Shown here one piece after another: positions 1-5,734 of a stretch of 8,947 nucleotides of DNA. The notes beneath the pieces are model-generated. The model was not told where the DNA came from. It saw only the letters and a list, made by a program, of their open reading frames with translations, and searched no databases. Position numbers and translations under genes: made by a program. Position 1 is the first letter of the stretch. The number at the start of each line of letters is the position of its first letter. This DNA is from an uncultured Parvularculaceae bacterium (lineage in GTDB: Bacteria; Pseudomonadota; Alphaproteobacteria; Caulobacterales; Parvularculaceae), in the NCBI GenBank assembly GCA_947259815.1, contig CAMYNO010000123.1:1-8947 (forward strand), written 5' to 3'.

Positions 1-553
1 CCAGCGCCTCAACCGCCGCGGCGGCGACATCGCGATAATAGACCGGCTGCTGTATCGCCGCGCCATTGCCGATCAAGGGCGTTATTGGCGAGCGGCGCAT
101 GGCGCGCATCAGGCGGGCGAGATTCCCGTCCCCTTCATATCCATAGATCATGGTCGGGCGCAGAATGATCGCCTGCGGCGCAACATGCCGCACGCGTTTT
201 TCCGCCGCCAGCAATTCCGCATAAACCAGCGCATACGGATCAATTGCGACATTATTGCTGGAAAAGAATACCAGCCGTTTGTCTGGCGCCAGCGCCGCCG
301 CCTTCTCCGCAACCGACAGGATGGGCGTAAAGATTGCGGCCTCGACGTCCGTTAGCAAAGACCGGCCCTGCGCCGCGTCGGCGATATCCCACTGCGCCGG
401 CGTAGCGCCAAGGCCGGAAAGTCGCTCGGCAAGCCCATCCCGCGCCGTTCGATAGGTAGCAACGACGCCCGTTCCGCGCGCGCGAAGCGCTTTGACGATC
501 TCAAACCCGACAGCACCGCCAACACCGGCGACAAGCACGCGGCGCCCGGTCAT
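1..553 (-). CDS. NAD(P)-binding epimerase/dehydratase-like protein (atypical SDR), 3' end outside window
   Basis: A reading frame runs without a stop from an ATG at 553 to the left edge, giving 184 visible residues. The N-terminus (MTGRRVLVAGVGGAVGFEIV) is a Rossmann beta-alpha-beta unit with GxxGxxG at G10, G13 and G16. A beta-strand ending in FFSSNN (97-101) and the segment LRPTMIYGYEGDGN (131-144) match the NAD-dependent epimerase / NDUFA9-like branch of extended or atypical SDRs, where RPxxIYG is typical. The canonical YxxxK catalytic pair is not seen: the aligned segment reads Y111-A-E-L-L, with Leu in place of Lys. The protein may therefore bind a dinucleotide without classical SDR catalysis, or use another mechanism. 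The start is preceded by an AAGGCGG-like ribosome site. The DUF2799 lipoprotein gene lies 33 bases upstream in the same direction, so the two may be co-transcribed. The substrate is unknown. The fold call is secure and the specific function is not. Confidence 0.8.
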   Translation of the reverse strand, partial: MTGRRVLVAGVGGAVGFEIVKALRARGTGVVATYRTARDGLAERLSGLGATPAQWDIADAAQGRSLLTDVEAAIFTPILSVAEKAAALAPDKRLVFFSSNNVAIDPYALVYAELLAAEKRVRHVAPQAIILRPTMIYGYEGDGNLARLMRAMRRSPITPLIGNGAAIQQPVYYRDVAAAAVEAL

Positions 554-586
554 CGCCCGCCTTCATAATTTTTATTCGTATACTGA

Positions 587-1249
587 CTAGTAACTCGCCT
601 CCACGGGCCCTGACACGCCGCGCCATCCATTATAATAGGCAAGATCGGACTGATAGGCGGCGAGATTTTCCTGCGCGCGCTCATGATCGCGATGCAGCGC
701 ATAGAGAGCTGTCTCGATACTGCCGCGTTCCTGCGACAGGGTCTTGATCTCTGCAAACAGGGTAAGGCGTTCATGGGCGGAATATCCAGGCGAGACCAGC
801 GCAACTTCGGCTTCGGCGATTTTGCTTTCGACGTTACGCAAGTCATACTGCGCCTGAACGATCTGTCCACCGATGGCGGCGACATCGCTTTCAAGGGCGT
901 AGAGCTGACGCCCGGTTTCGTAGGCGGCAAGGAACTCATCCTCGCTCGCCCTTGTGCATACGCCGTGATAGGCGCCGCCGCGGGCGCCGATGCTATAGCC
1001 ATTGGAGGGCCGGCAATACAGCGCCAGCCCATCTGTTCGGCCCTGCATATAGGCGGCCATGTCAACGGTTACGCCGGCTTTCCTGGCGCAGGCCTGACGG
1101 CGGCTTGAGACCGCCGATACCGGCAACCCCGCGGCGCCATCCTCATATCCCACTGCACGCCAATCCGCCGTCACGCACTCTTCTTTGGACATGGACGCAC
1201 ACCCCGTTGCGGCCAGCATTGCGGCCGCCCCTGCTGCAACATGTTTCAT
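587..1249 (-). CDS. DUF2799 family probable lipoprotein with C-terminal coiled coil
   Basis: This is a 220-residue secreted protein. The N-terminus (MKHVAAGAAAMLAATGCASM) is a short basic, then alanine-rich signal ending in a lipobox-like A-T-G-C with Cys17 as the lipidation candidate; Ala at -3 is weaker than the usual Leu. The mature part has the DUF2799 pattern: D29-W30 followed by GYEDGAAG (34-41), a Cys at 54, YMQGRTDGLALYC (67-79), NGYSIG (83-88), YHGVC (94-98) and FLAAYETGRQLY (106-117). Residues from about 118 to 205 are charged, Gln/Glu/Ala-rich and predicted as long helix, probably coiled coil. The start at 1249 is chosen because GGGAGGT lies just upstream and because the signal peptide begins there; the frame stays open upstream to 1726, but that extension would bury the signal. 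The function of the family is not established. An envelope (outer-membrane or periplasmic) location is inferred from the lipobox. Confidence 0.85.
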   Translation of the reverse strand: MKHVAAGAAAMLAATGCASMSKEECVTADWRAVGYEDGAAGLPVSAVSSRRQACARKAGVTVDMAAYMQGRTDGLALYCRPSNGYSIGARGGAYHGVCTRASEDEFLAAYETGRQLYALESDVAAIGGQIVQAQYDLRNVESKIAEAEVALVSPGYSAHERLTLFAEIKTLSQERGSIETALYALHRDHERAQENLAAYQSDLAYYNGWRGVSGPVEASY

Positions 1250-1627
1250 CGGAACCTCCCGAAAGCTTGCGTCCGCCTTTATCGCGCTGCTGGGTAAAAG
1301 CGTCGTTTCCGCGCCGGCTCGCATTCTATTCTTCCGGCCCCGCCTCTCTAGCGCCCGCAGCGGCGGCCCAGCGATTACGCGGTTTTTCCGGCAATCCGGG
1401 GCGCCAAATCGGGACGGTGTAAAAGCGGCGAAAGCTTCAGGTTCAATTGCGAAGTTTCTCATGGCGGGAATGATAAGGCCGCCGCGCCCGGTGACGATAA
1501 CTATCGACCGAATGCGGGAAATATCGTCAATTTTACGGTTATTGTCGCTATCGCCTATTTGATTCGCGCCATGGGTGCGCTCCAGTTTTACCGATCTTTC
1601 GCGCTTTGACTTCGCCTGCGAACCGGC
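1250..1627. other. Divergent intergenic region without a convincing gene
   Basis: This stretch of about 380 bases separates the minus-strand lipoprotein from the plus-strand hydroxy-acid dehydrogenase. Open frames cross it on both strands. The plus-strand ones read as low-complexity Arg/Pro/Ala-rich protein without recognisable motifs, and the minus-strand one is only an upstream extension of the lipoprotein frame. It must hold the start signals for both flanking genes, but no promoter is clear. The best candidate is TTGACG on the minus strand (1525-1530) with GATAGT 19 bases on (1500-1505), and the spacing is poor. No hairpin with a T-run and no tRNA-like structure was seen. Confidence 0.5.
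1254..1260 (-). promoter_or_regulatory. Ribosome binding site deciding the lipoprotein start
   Basis: The minus strand reads GGGAGGT followed by TCCG and the ATG ending at 1249. This strong Shine-Dalgarno match with a 4-base gap favours 1249 over the more upstream in-frame starts. Confidence 0.6.
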
Positions 1628-2797
1628 GTGAACATCGCCCGCATGATGAGTAATCCTGACCGCTGCCGTAACGTCGATGACTTCCGCCTGCTCGCAAAGC
1701 GCCGCCTGCCCGCGCCGGTATTTCACTACATCGACGGCGCGGCGGACGATGAAGTCACCTATAGACGCAATACCGAGAGCTTCGAGGCGTGCGATCTCGT
1801 TCCCAATGTGCTCGCCGGCGTCGAAAACGTCGACATGTCCGTGGAGGTAATGGGCTGCAAGCTCGACATGCCCGTATTCTGTTCACCGACAGCGCTGCAG
1901 CGCCTGTTTCATGCGGATGGCGAACGCGGCGTCGGCCGGGCGGCCGAAAAGTTCGGCACGCTGTTTGGCGTATCCTCGCTTTCCACCGTCAGCCTTGCGG
2001 AAATCGGCGCGCTGACCAAGGGGCCGAAACTGTTTCAGTTCTATTTCCACAAGGATCGCGGCCTTAACCAAGCCCTGATCGCGAAAGCTACGGCGGCACA
2101 GTTTGACGTTCTCGCCCTCACTGTCGACACGATCACTGGCGGCAATCGCGAGCGCGATCTGAAGACCGGGTTCAGCTCGCCGCCGCGATTTACGCCGTCG
2201 AACGTTCTAAGCTTTGCCCTGCATCCCGGCTGGTCGCTTGGCATGGCGTTCGGCGAAAAATTCGAGCTGGTCGAATTGAAAGACTTTTACAGCGAAGGCT
2301 CGCGCGAGCCGATTTCGATCAGTGGTTATTTTTCTTCCGTACTCGATCAATCCATGAGCTGGCGCGATGCAGAGAACATACGCGCGCAATGGTCTGGCGC
2401 TTTTTGTCTGAAAGGCGTGATGAGCGTTGAAGACGCGAAAAAAGCCGTCGATATCGGCGCCGACGCGATAATGGTTTCCAATCATGGCGGCCGGCAACTT
2501 GACGGGTCACGGGCGCCGTTTGACCAGATCGCCGAGATTACAGACGCCGTTGGCGACAGGATTGACGTTATCCTCGATGGCGGCGTGCGGCGCGGCACCC
2601 ATGTTTTAAAGGCGCTCGCCGCCGGCGCGAAAGCATGCTCCGGCGGACGGCTCTATCTCTATGCGCTGGCGGGCGCAGGGCAAAAAGGCGTTGAAAAAAC
2701 CCTTTCCAACCTGCGCGATGAAATCGAACGCGATATGAAACTGATGGGCGTCACTGACCTTGCAGCCCTCAATCGCGATATGCTGCGCTATCGGTAA
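1628..2797 (+). CDS. FMN-dependent alpha-hydroxy-acid dehydrogenase (L-lactate dehydrogenase / LldD-like)
   Basis: This 389-residue TIM-barrel flavoenzyme is of the LldD / glycolate oxidase / flavocytochrome b2 family. It oxidises an (S)-2-hydroxy acid to the 2-oxo acid, typically L-lactate to pyruvate, passing electrons to quinone or a cytochrome in the dehydrogenase members. All residues of the family active site are visible: Y34 (FHYIDGAADDE), Y139 (FQFYFHKDR), D167 (LTVDTITGGNRERD), K262 (CLKGVMS), and H286 with R289 (SNHGGRQLDG). The phosphate-binding end of the barrel is DGGVRRGTHVLKALAAGAKA followed by SGGRLYLY, where many members have IGRPYLY. Length is normal for the soluble or peripheral class; there is no cytochrome b2 domain. 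The start is uncertain: GTG at 1628 gives MNIARMMSN, ATG at 1643 is an alternative, and neither has a good ribosome site. No lactate permease or GntR-type LldR is adjacent. A tetR gene follows after 68 bases. Lactate as substrate is inferred from the family; mandelate, glycolate or longer hydroxy acids are not excluded. Confidence 0.92.
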   Translation: MNIARMMSNPDRCRNVDDFRLLAKRRLPAPVFHYIDGAADDEVTYRRNTESFEACDLVPNVLAGVENVDMSVEVMGCKLDMPVFCSPTALQRLFHADGERGVGRAAEKFGTLFGVSSLSTVSLAEIGALTKGPKLFQFYFHKDRGLNQALIAKATAAQFDVLALTVDTITGGNRERDLKTGFSSPPRFTPSNVLSFALHPGWSLGMAFGEKFELVELKDFYSEGSREPISISGYFSSVLDQSMSWRDAENIRAQWSGAFCLKGVMSVEDAKKAVDIGADAIMVSNHGGRQLDGSRAPFDQIAEITDAVGDRIDVILDGGVRRGTHVLKALAAGAKACSGGRLYLYALAGAGQKGVEKTLSNLRDEIERDMKLMGVTDLAALNRDMLRYR

Positions 2798-2801
2798 GCC
2801 C

Positions 2802-2830
2802 TTGAAACAACCGTCTTCTGCGCCTATTTC
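2802..2830 (+). promoter_or_regulatory. Possible promoter of the tetR gene
   Basis: TTGAAA (2802-2807) resembles a -35 box. It is followed at exactly 17 bases by TATTTC (2825-2830), a weak -10 box. Transcription would start near 2837, inside the inverted repeat that precedes the tetR start. The -35 is good (5 of 6) and the -10 poor (3 of 6), so this is tentative. It would let tetR be transcribed separately from the upstream dehydrogenase. Confidence 0.3.
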
Positions 2831-2855
2831 CGTTTCGGACCAGTTAGTCCGGAAA
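2827..2855. repeat. Nested inverted repeat at the tetR start (candidate operator or RNA hairpin)
   Basis: Two concentric inverted repeats occupy 29 bases between the presumed -10 box and the tetR start. The outer arms are TTTCCG (2827-2832) and CGGAAA (2850-2855). The inner arms are CGGAC (2836-2840) and GTCCG (2847-2851) around CAGTTA. The arrangement fits an autoregulatory operator of a TetR dimer. The right arms also overlap the Shine-Dalgarno sequence GGAAAGG, so the RNA could mask the ribosome site. The symmetry is seen directly; the role is inferred. Confidence 0.45.
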
Positions 2856-2857
2856 GG
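2851..2857 (+). promoter_or_regulatory. Ribosome binding site deciding the tetR start
   Basis: GGAAAGG lies 8 bases before the ATG at 2866. The in-frame GTG at 2857 overlaps this site, so ATG 2866 is the better start and gives an N-terminus (MGRPREFEP) typical of TetR proteins. Confidence 0.6.
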
Positions 2858-2865
2858 TGCGCAAT

Positions 2866-3426
2866 ATGGGACGCCCGCGCGAATTTGAACCGAAAGAAGC
2901 GCTGGAAGCGATCAAAGCCGCTTTTTGGCGCCATGGCAATGACGGCGCCTCGATCAACGATATCGAAGCAGCGACCGGCGTAAAAAAACAAAGCCTCTAT
3001 CGTCAGTTCGGCGACAAGCACGCGATGTATCTGGCTTCTCTTGACGATTATGAGCGCCAGGAAATGGAAGCCGCCAAAGTTCTGTTGGCGGAACAAGGCA
3101 CGGCCCGCCGACGCATAGAACGGTTATTCGAAAACCTTATCGCCGAACGCGATCAGCGCGGATGTTTTCTTTGTAACGCAAGCGTCGATCAGGCGCAGGC
3201 CGATGTGATAACCAGAACGCGTGTCGCAGAGATGATGGAAGGCTGGATCGCCGCCATCGGCGAGGCGCTCGCGGCTTCATCAGTATACCTCTCGAATGCG
3301 AGATTGTGCGAACGAAAAGCGGCGCAGATTGCAGCGGCCTATATGGGGCTGCGCATTATGATAAAAGCGGGCATGCCCGAAAAAACCTTGCGCGCGGCGG
3401 CCGCGGAGACACTGGCGACGGTGTAG
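2866..3426 (+). CDS. TetR/AcrR family transcriptional regulator
   Basis: This 186-residue one-component repressor has the usual TetR length. Residues about 8-55 form the N-terminal DNA-binding domain, with helix-turn-helix ASINDIEAATGVKKQSLYRQFGDK, including the family hallmark of Tyr-x-x-Phe after the recognition helix. The rest is the ligand-binding and dimerisation domain. It contains RGCFLCNASVDQA, the position where one TetR subgroup (YxaF/LmrA-like and related) has GCxxxN; two Cys residues flank Phe-Leu there. The gene starts 68 bases after the hydroxy-acid dehydrogenase on the same strand and converges with an ACAD gene. TetR proteins next to acyl-CoA metabolic genes often sense acyl-CoAs or the pathway substrate, so control of one or more neighbours is plausible but unproven. 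The nested palindrome directly upstream suggests autoregulation. Confidence 0.9.
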   Translation: MGRPREFEPKEALEAIKAAFWRHGNDGASINDIEAATGVKKQSLYRQFGDKHAMYLASLDDYERQEMEAAKVLLAEQGTARRRIERLFENLIAERDQRGCFLCNASVDQAQADVITRTRVAEMMEGWIAAIGEALAASSVYLSNARLCERKAAQIAAAYMGLRIMIKAGMPEKTLRAAAAETLATV

Positions 3427-3450
3427 CCCGGTCGCCTGCCTACAGGTCAT

Positions 3451-3539
3451 CGCTCATCCCGGGCTTGATCCGGGATCCAGAAAAAAGCGAGCGTCAACTT
3501 TGTTTTGGGACTGGATTCCGGCTTTCGCCGGAAAGAGCG
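3451..3539. repeat. 89-base double-hairpin palindromic element between convergent genes
   Basis: The outer ends are a 12-base imperfect inverted repeat (3451-3462 against 3528-3539, 10 of 12 pairing). Each half is itself a hairpin: ATCCCGG (3456-3462) with CCGGGAT (3470-3476) around GCTTGAT, and TTCCGGC (3516-3522) with GCCGGAA (3527-3533) around TTTC. The inner ends GATCCAG (3474-3480) and CTGGATTC (3511-3518) also pair. This is the form of a dispersed intergenic palindrome familiar in alphaproteobacteria. The right end lacks the usual GGAATGAC and looks decayed. It sits between the stop codons of tetR and the convergent ACAD gene, where it could end or stabilise both transcripts, although no strong T-run follows either stem. 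Confidence 0.65.
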
Positions 3540-3596
3540 GCAGTTTTTAAAACTTTGCATACAAATGACATACGTGCGCCATGACACAGCATCTCC

Positions 3597-4739
3597 TCAA
3601 AGTCCCATTTGCCGCACGGCAAGGTCGCGCATGATCTCTTCCGAGCCGCCGCCAATGGCGTTGACCTTCACTTCGCGGTAAATGCGCTCGACCGGGTTCC
3701 CGCGCAGATAACCGGCGCCGCCCCAGATCTGCATCGCTTCCGATGCGCAAAATTCCAGCGCTTTGGACGCGGAAAACTTGCCCTTGCAAACTTCCGCAAC
3801 CGGCATGTCGCCTTCATTGGCCTGCCAGCAAATCTGGTTCAAATACGCCTCGATCATATCGATGCGCGCCGACATATCCGCAATTTTGTGGCGTATAACC
3901 TGAGACTTTATCAGCGGGCGGCCGAAGGTCGCGCGTTCTTTCGCATAATCAATGGAAGTTGAAAGGCAGACTTTCATCATGCCGAGCATGCCGGAGATCA
4001 TGGCGATGCGTTCGTAATTGAAATTTTCCATGATCTGAATGAAACCGAGATTTTCATCGCCCAGCATGTTTTCCGCCGGCACGCGCACATCGTCGAAATA
4101 CAGCGTCGCCGTATCAGACGCCCACCACCCCATCTTCCGGTCGATCTCCGTGCGTAAAAAGCCCGGCGCATCGGTCTCAACAAAAAAGAGTGATATGCCG
4201 GCGAGACCTGCATCGCCCGTGCGCGCACCGACAACGAAATAATCGGACTTCATGCCGCCGGTAATGAATGTCTTCGATCCGTTGATGACAAAGTGATTAC
4301 CGTCGCGCGCCGCGGTTGTTTTTAAGTTTGCGACATCGGAACCGCCGGACGGCTCGGTGATTGCAAGGCTTGATCCTTTCCGTCCACTGACGATTCCTGC
4401 AAGGACGCGGGTCTTGATTTCCTCCGACGCCAGTTTTTCAATCGGTCCGATTGAAATGCCACGCCCGCCAAGGGCCGCCGGCACGCCGCCCGCGCCGCAT
4501 TTGGCGAATTCTTCGGAGAATGCCGCGCGCATGAAACAATCGTCAAAGCCGAGGCCGCCATATTTTTCCGACACGCCAAAGCCGAATGCGCCGAGCGCGC
4601 CGACCTTTTCATGCAGGGCCCAGGGAACCTCGCCCGCCTCGTCCCACGCATCGGCATGGGGCGTGACTTCCGCTTCGACAAAGCGCCGCACGGTCTGCCG
4701 GAACGCCGCGCGTTCTTCCGTCTCGAAAGGGTTTTTCAT
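3597..4739 (-). CDS. Acyl-CoA dehydrogenase (homomeric, LCAD/IVD-like active site)
   Basis: This 380-residue FAD flavoprotein catalyses alpha,beta-dehydrogenation of an acyl-CoA, the first step of beta-oxidation, passing electrons to electron-transfer flavoprotein. All three ACAD domains are present: an N-terminal helical part (1-120), a middle beta domain with ITEPSGGSDVANL (127-139) and NGSKTFITGG (153-162), and a C-terminal helical domain with RATFGRPL (269-276), MQIWGGAGY (336-344) and GGGSEEIMRD (363-372). The base of SCAD/MCAD lies in YEGTSE; here that position is glycine (IGGGSEE), so Glu243 in NYERIAM, matching the base of isovaleryl-CoA and long-chain ACADs, is the likely catalyst. 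The ATG at 4739 is preceded by GGGAGGATC, a strong ribosome site. It diverges from the crotonase gene across 106 bases, suggesting shared control. Chain length and branching of the substrate cannot be read from the sequence. Confidence 0.93.
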   Translation of the reverse strand: MKNPFETEERAAFRQTVRRFVEAEVTPHADAWDEAGEVPWALHEKVGALGAFGFGVSEKYGGLGFDDCFMRAAFSEEFAKCGAGGVPAALGGRGISIGPIEKLASEEIKTRVLAGIVSGRKGSSLAITEPSGGSDVANLKTTAARDGNHFVINGSKTFITGGMKSDYFVVGARTGDAGLAGISLFFVETDAPGFLRTEIDRKMGWWASDTATLYFDDVRVPAENMLGDENLGFIQIMENFNYERIAMISGMLGMMKVCLSTSIDYAKERATFGRPLIKSQVIRHKIADMSARIDMIEAYLNQICWQANEGDMPVAEVCKGKFSASKALEFCASEAMQIWGGAGYLRGNPVERIYREVKVNAIGGGSEEIMRDLAVRQMGL

Positions 4740-4777
4740 GCGGAAGATCCTCCCAATTGATTATGTTCGCCGGTAAG

Positions 4778-4806
4778 TTTACGCCGCAATCGCACCCGCG
4801 CTCAAT
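4778..4806 (+). promoter_or_regulatory. Possible promoter of the crotonase gene
   Basis: TTTACG (4778-4783) and CTCAAT (4801-4806) are separated by 17 bases, placing a transcription start near 4813 and a leader of about 33 bases. The boxes match the consensus in 4 and 3 positions only. An 11-base perfect palindrome, CGCACAGTGCG (4812-4822), overlaps the predicted start and could be an operator half or core. Low confidence. Confidence 0.22.
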
Positions 4807-4845
4807 CGGGCCGCACAGTGCGTTAAAACCAGCAAGAGGCTGAGA

Positions 4846-5724
4846 ATGTATAATACGATCGATTACGCCGTCGCCGACCGGATATTGACCATCACGCTAA
4901 ACCGCCCGGACAGCATGAACGCCTTCACCGTGGAAATGGCGAACGAGCTGATCGACGCCTTTGGCGCGGCCGGTCGCGACGAAGAGGTGCGCGCGATCAT
5001 CGTCACCGGCGCCGGCAAGGCGTTTTGCGCCGGGATGGATCTCTCGGTTGCAGGCAATGTTTTCGGCCTTGATGAAACGCTTGAACCATCCATGAAAGAT
5101 CTCGAAGAGCGTCCTGACGATCCGGAAATTCTTAACGGCGTTCGCGATACGGGCGGGCGCGTCGCGCTGGCGATCTTCGAATGTCCGAAGCCGGTCATCG
5201 CCGCGATCAACGGCGCCGCCGTCGGCATTGGCGCGACCATGACGCTGCCCATGGATATTCGCATGATGTCGGAAAAGGCGCGCATCGGCTTTGTGTTCAA
5301 CAAGATCGGGATCACGCCGGAAGCGGCGTCCACATGGTTCCTGCCGCGCATTGTCGGCGTCTCCAAAGCGCTGGAATGGTGTTATTCAGCGGAAATTCTG
5401 AGCGCGCAAAAGGCGCATGCGGGCGGCCTTGTGAACGAGGTTTACGCGGCGGATGAATTGCTGCCGGCGGCGCAGAAACTGGCGCGTCAGATTGCCGACA
5501 ACACCTCGCCCGTCGCCATCGCGATGACGCGGCAAATGATGTATCGCAATGCCGCCGCCGATCACCCGCGCCATGCTCACAACGTTGAATCTCTTGCGAT
5601 TTTCTACGAGAGCCAGCAGGACGGCAAGGAAGGCATCAAGGCGTTTTTGGAAAAGCGTCCCGCGAATTTTTCCGCCACCGTTGAGGACGACATGCCGCCA
5701 TTTTATCCATGGTGGGATGAATAA
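4846..5724 (+). CDS. Crotonase-family enoyl-CoA hydratase/isomerase
   Basis: This 292-residue protein has the crotonase fold and acts on CoA thioesters. The oxyanion-hole segments are AFCAGMDL (59-66) and NGAAVGIGATM (122-132). Residues about 68-104 form a longer loop than in short crotonases. Alignment by eye to rat enoyl-CoA hydratase places Phe151 where catalytic Glu144 is expected, while Glu177 (ALEWCY) matches Glu164. A further acid, Glu159, lies in ITPEAASTWFLPRIVG, a pattern shared with peroxisomal delta3,delta2-enoyl-CoA isomerases (SPEGCSS type), where that Glu is the base. The enzyme could be a hydratase, an isomerase or another crotonase; the annotation should stay general. The C-terminus ends in an aromatic tail (PPFYPWWDE). 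The ATG at 4846 follows AAGAGGC, a fair ribosome site. It diverges from one ACAD gene and converges with another, ending 10 bases before that gene's stop. Confidence 0.9.
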   Translation: MYNTIDYAVADRILTITLNRPDSMNAFTVEMANELIDAFGAAGRDEEVRAIIVTGAGKAFCAGMDLSVAGNVFGLDETLEPSMKDLEERPDDPEILNGVRDTGGRVALAIFECPKPVIAAINGAAVGIGATMTLPMDIRMMSEKARIGFVFNKIGITPEAASTWFLPRIVGVSKALEWCYSAEILSAQKAHAGGLVNEVYAADELLPAAQKLARQIADNTSPVAIAMTRQMMYRNAAADHPRHAHNVESLAIFYESQQDGKEGIKAFLEKRPANFSATVEDDMPPFYPWWDE

Positions 5725-5734
5725 ACCGGCGCCC

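Noticed and set aside
683..1108. 141-residue plus-strand open frame
   Set aside because: It is antisense to the DUF2799 gene, whose motif pattern is convincing.
1185..1562. 125-residue plus-strand open frame in the divergent spacer
   Set aside because: It overlaps the start of the lipoprotein on the other strand, has no ribosome site or motif, and is compositionally like random GC-rich sequence.
1250..1726. Upstream extension of the lipoprotein frame to give 379 residues
   Set aside because: The extension has no domain, would place the signal peptide and lipobox inside the protein, overlaps the start of the plus-strand dehydrogenase, and ignores the strong ribosome site before 1249.
3542..3554. 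AT-rich palindrome AGTTTTTAAAACT as operator or terminator
   Set aside because: It is perfect but only 6-base arms of A/T-rich sequence in a convergent gap, so chance is a sufficient explanation.
4760..4789. Minus-strand promoter for the ACAD gene: TTGCGG, 18 bases, CATAAT
   Set aside because: The -10 is good, but transcription would start near 4753, inside the gene's own Shine-Dalgarno sequence (4748-4754), so it is unlikely as the main promoter.
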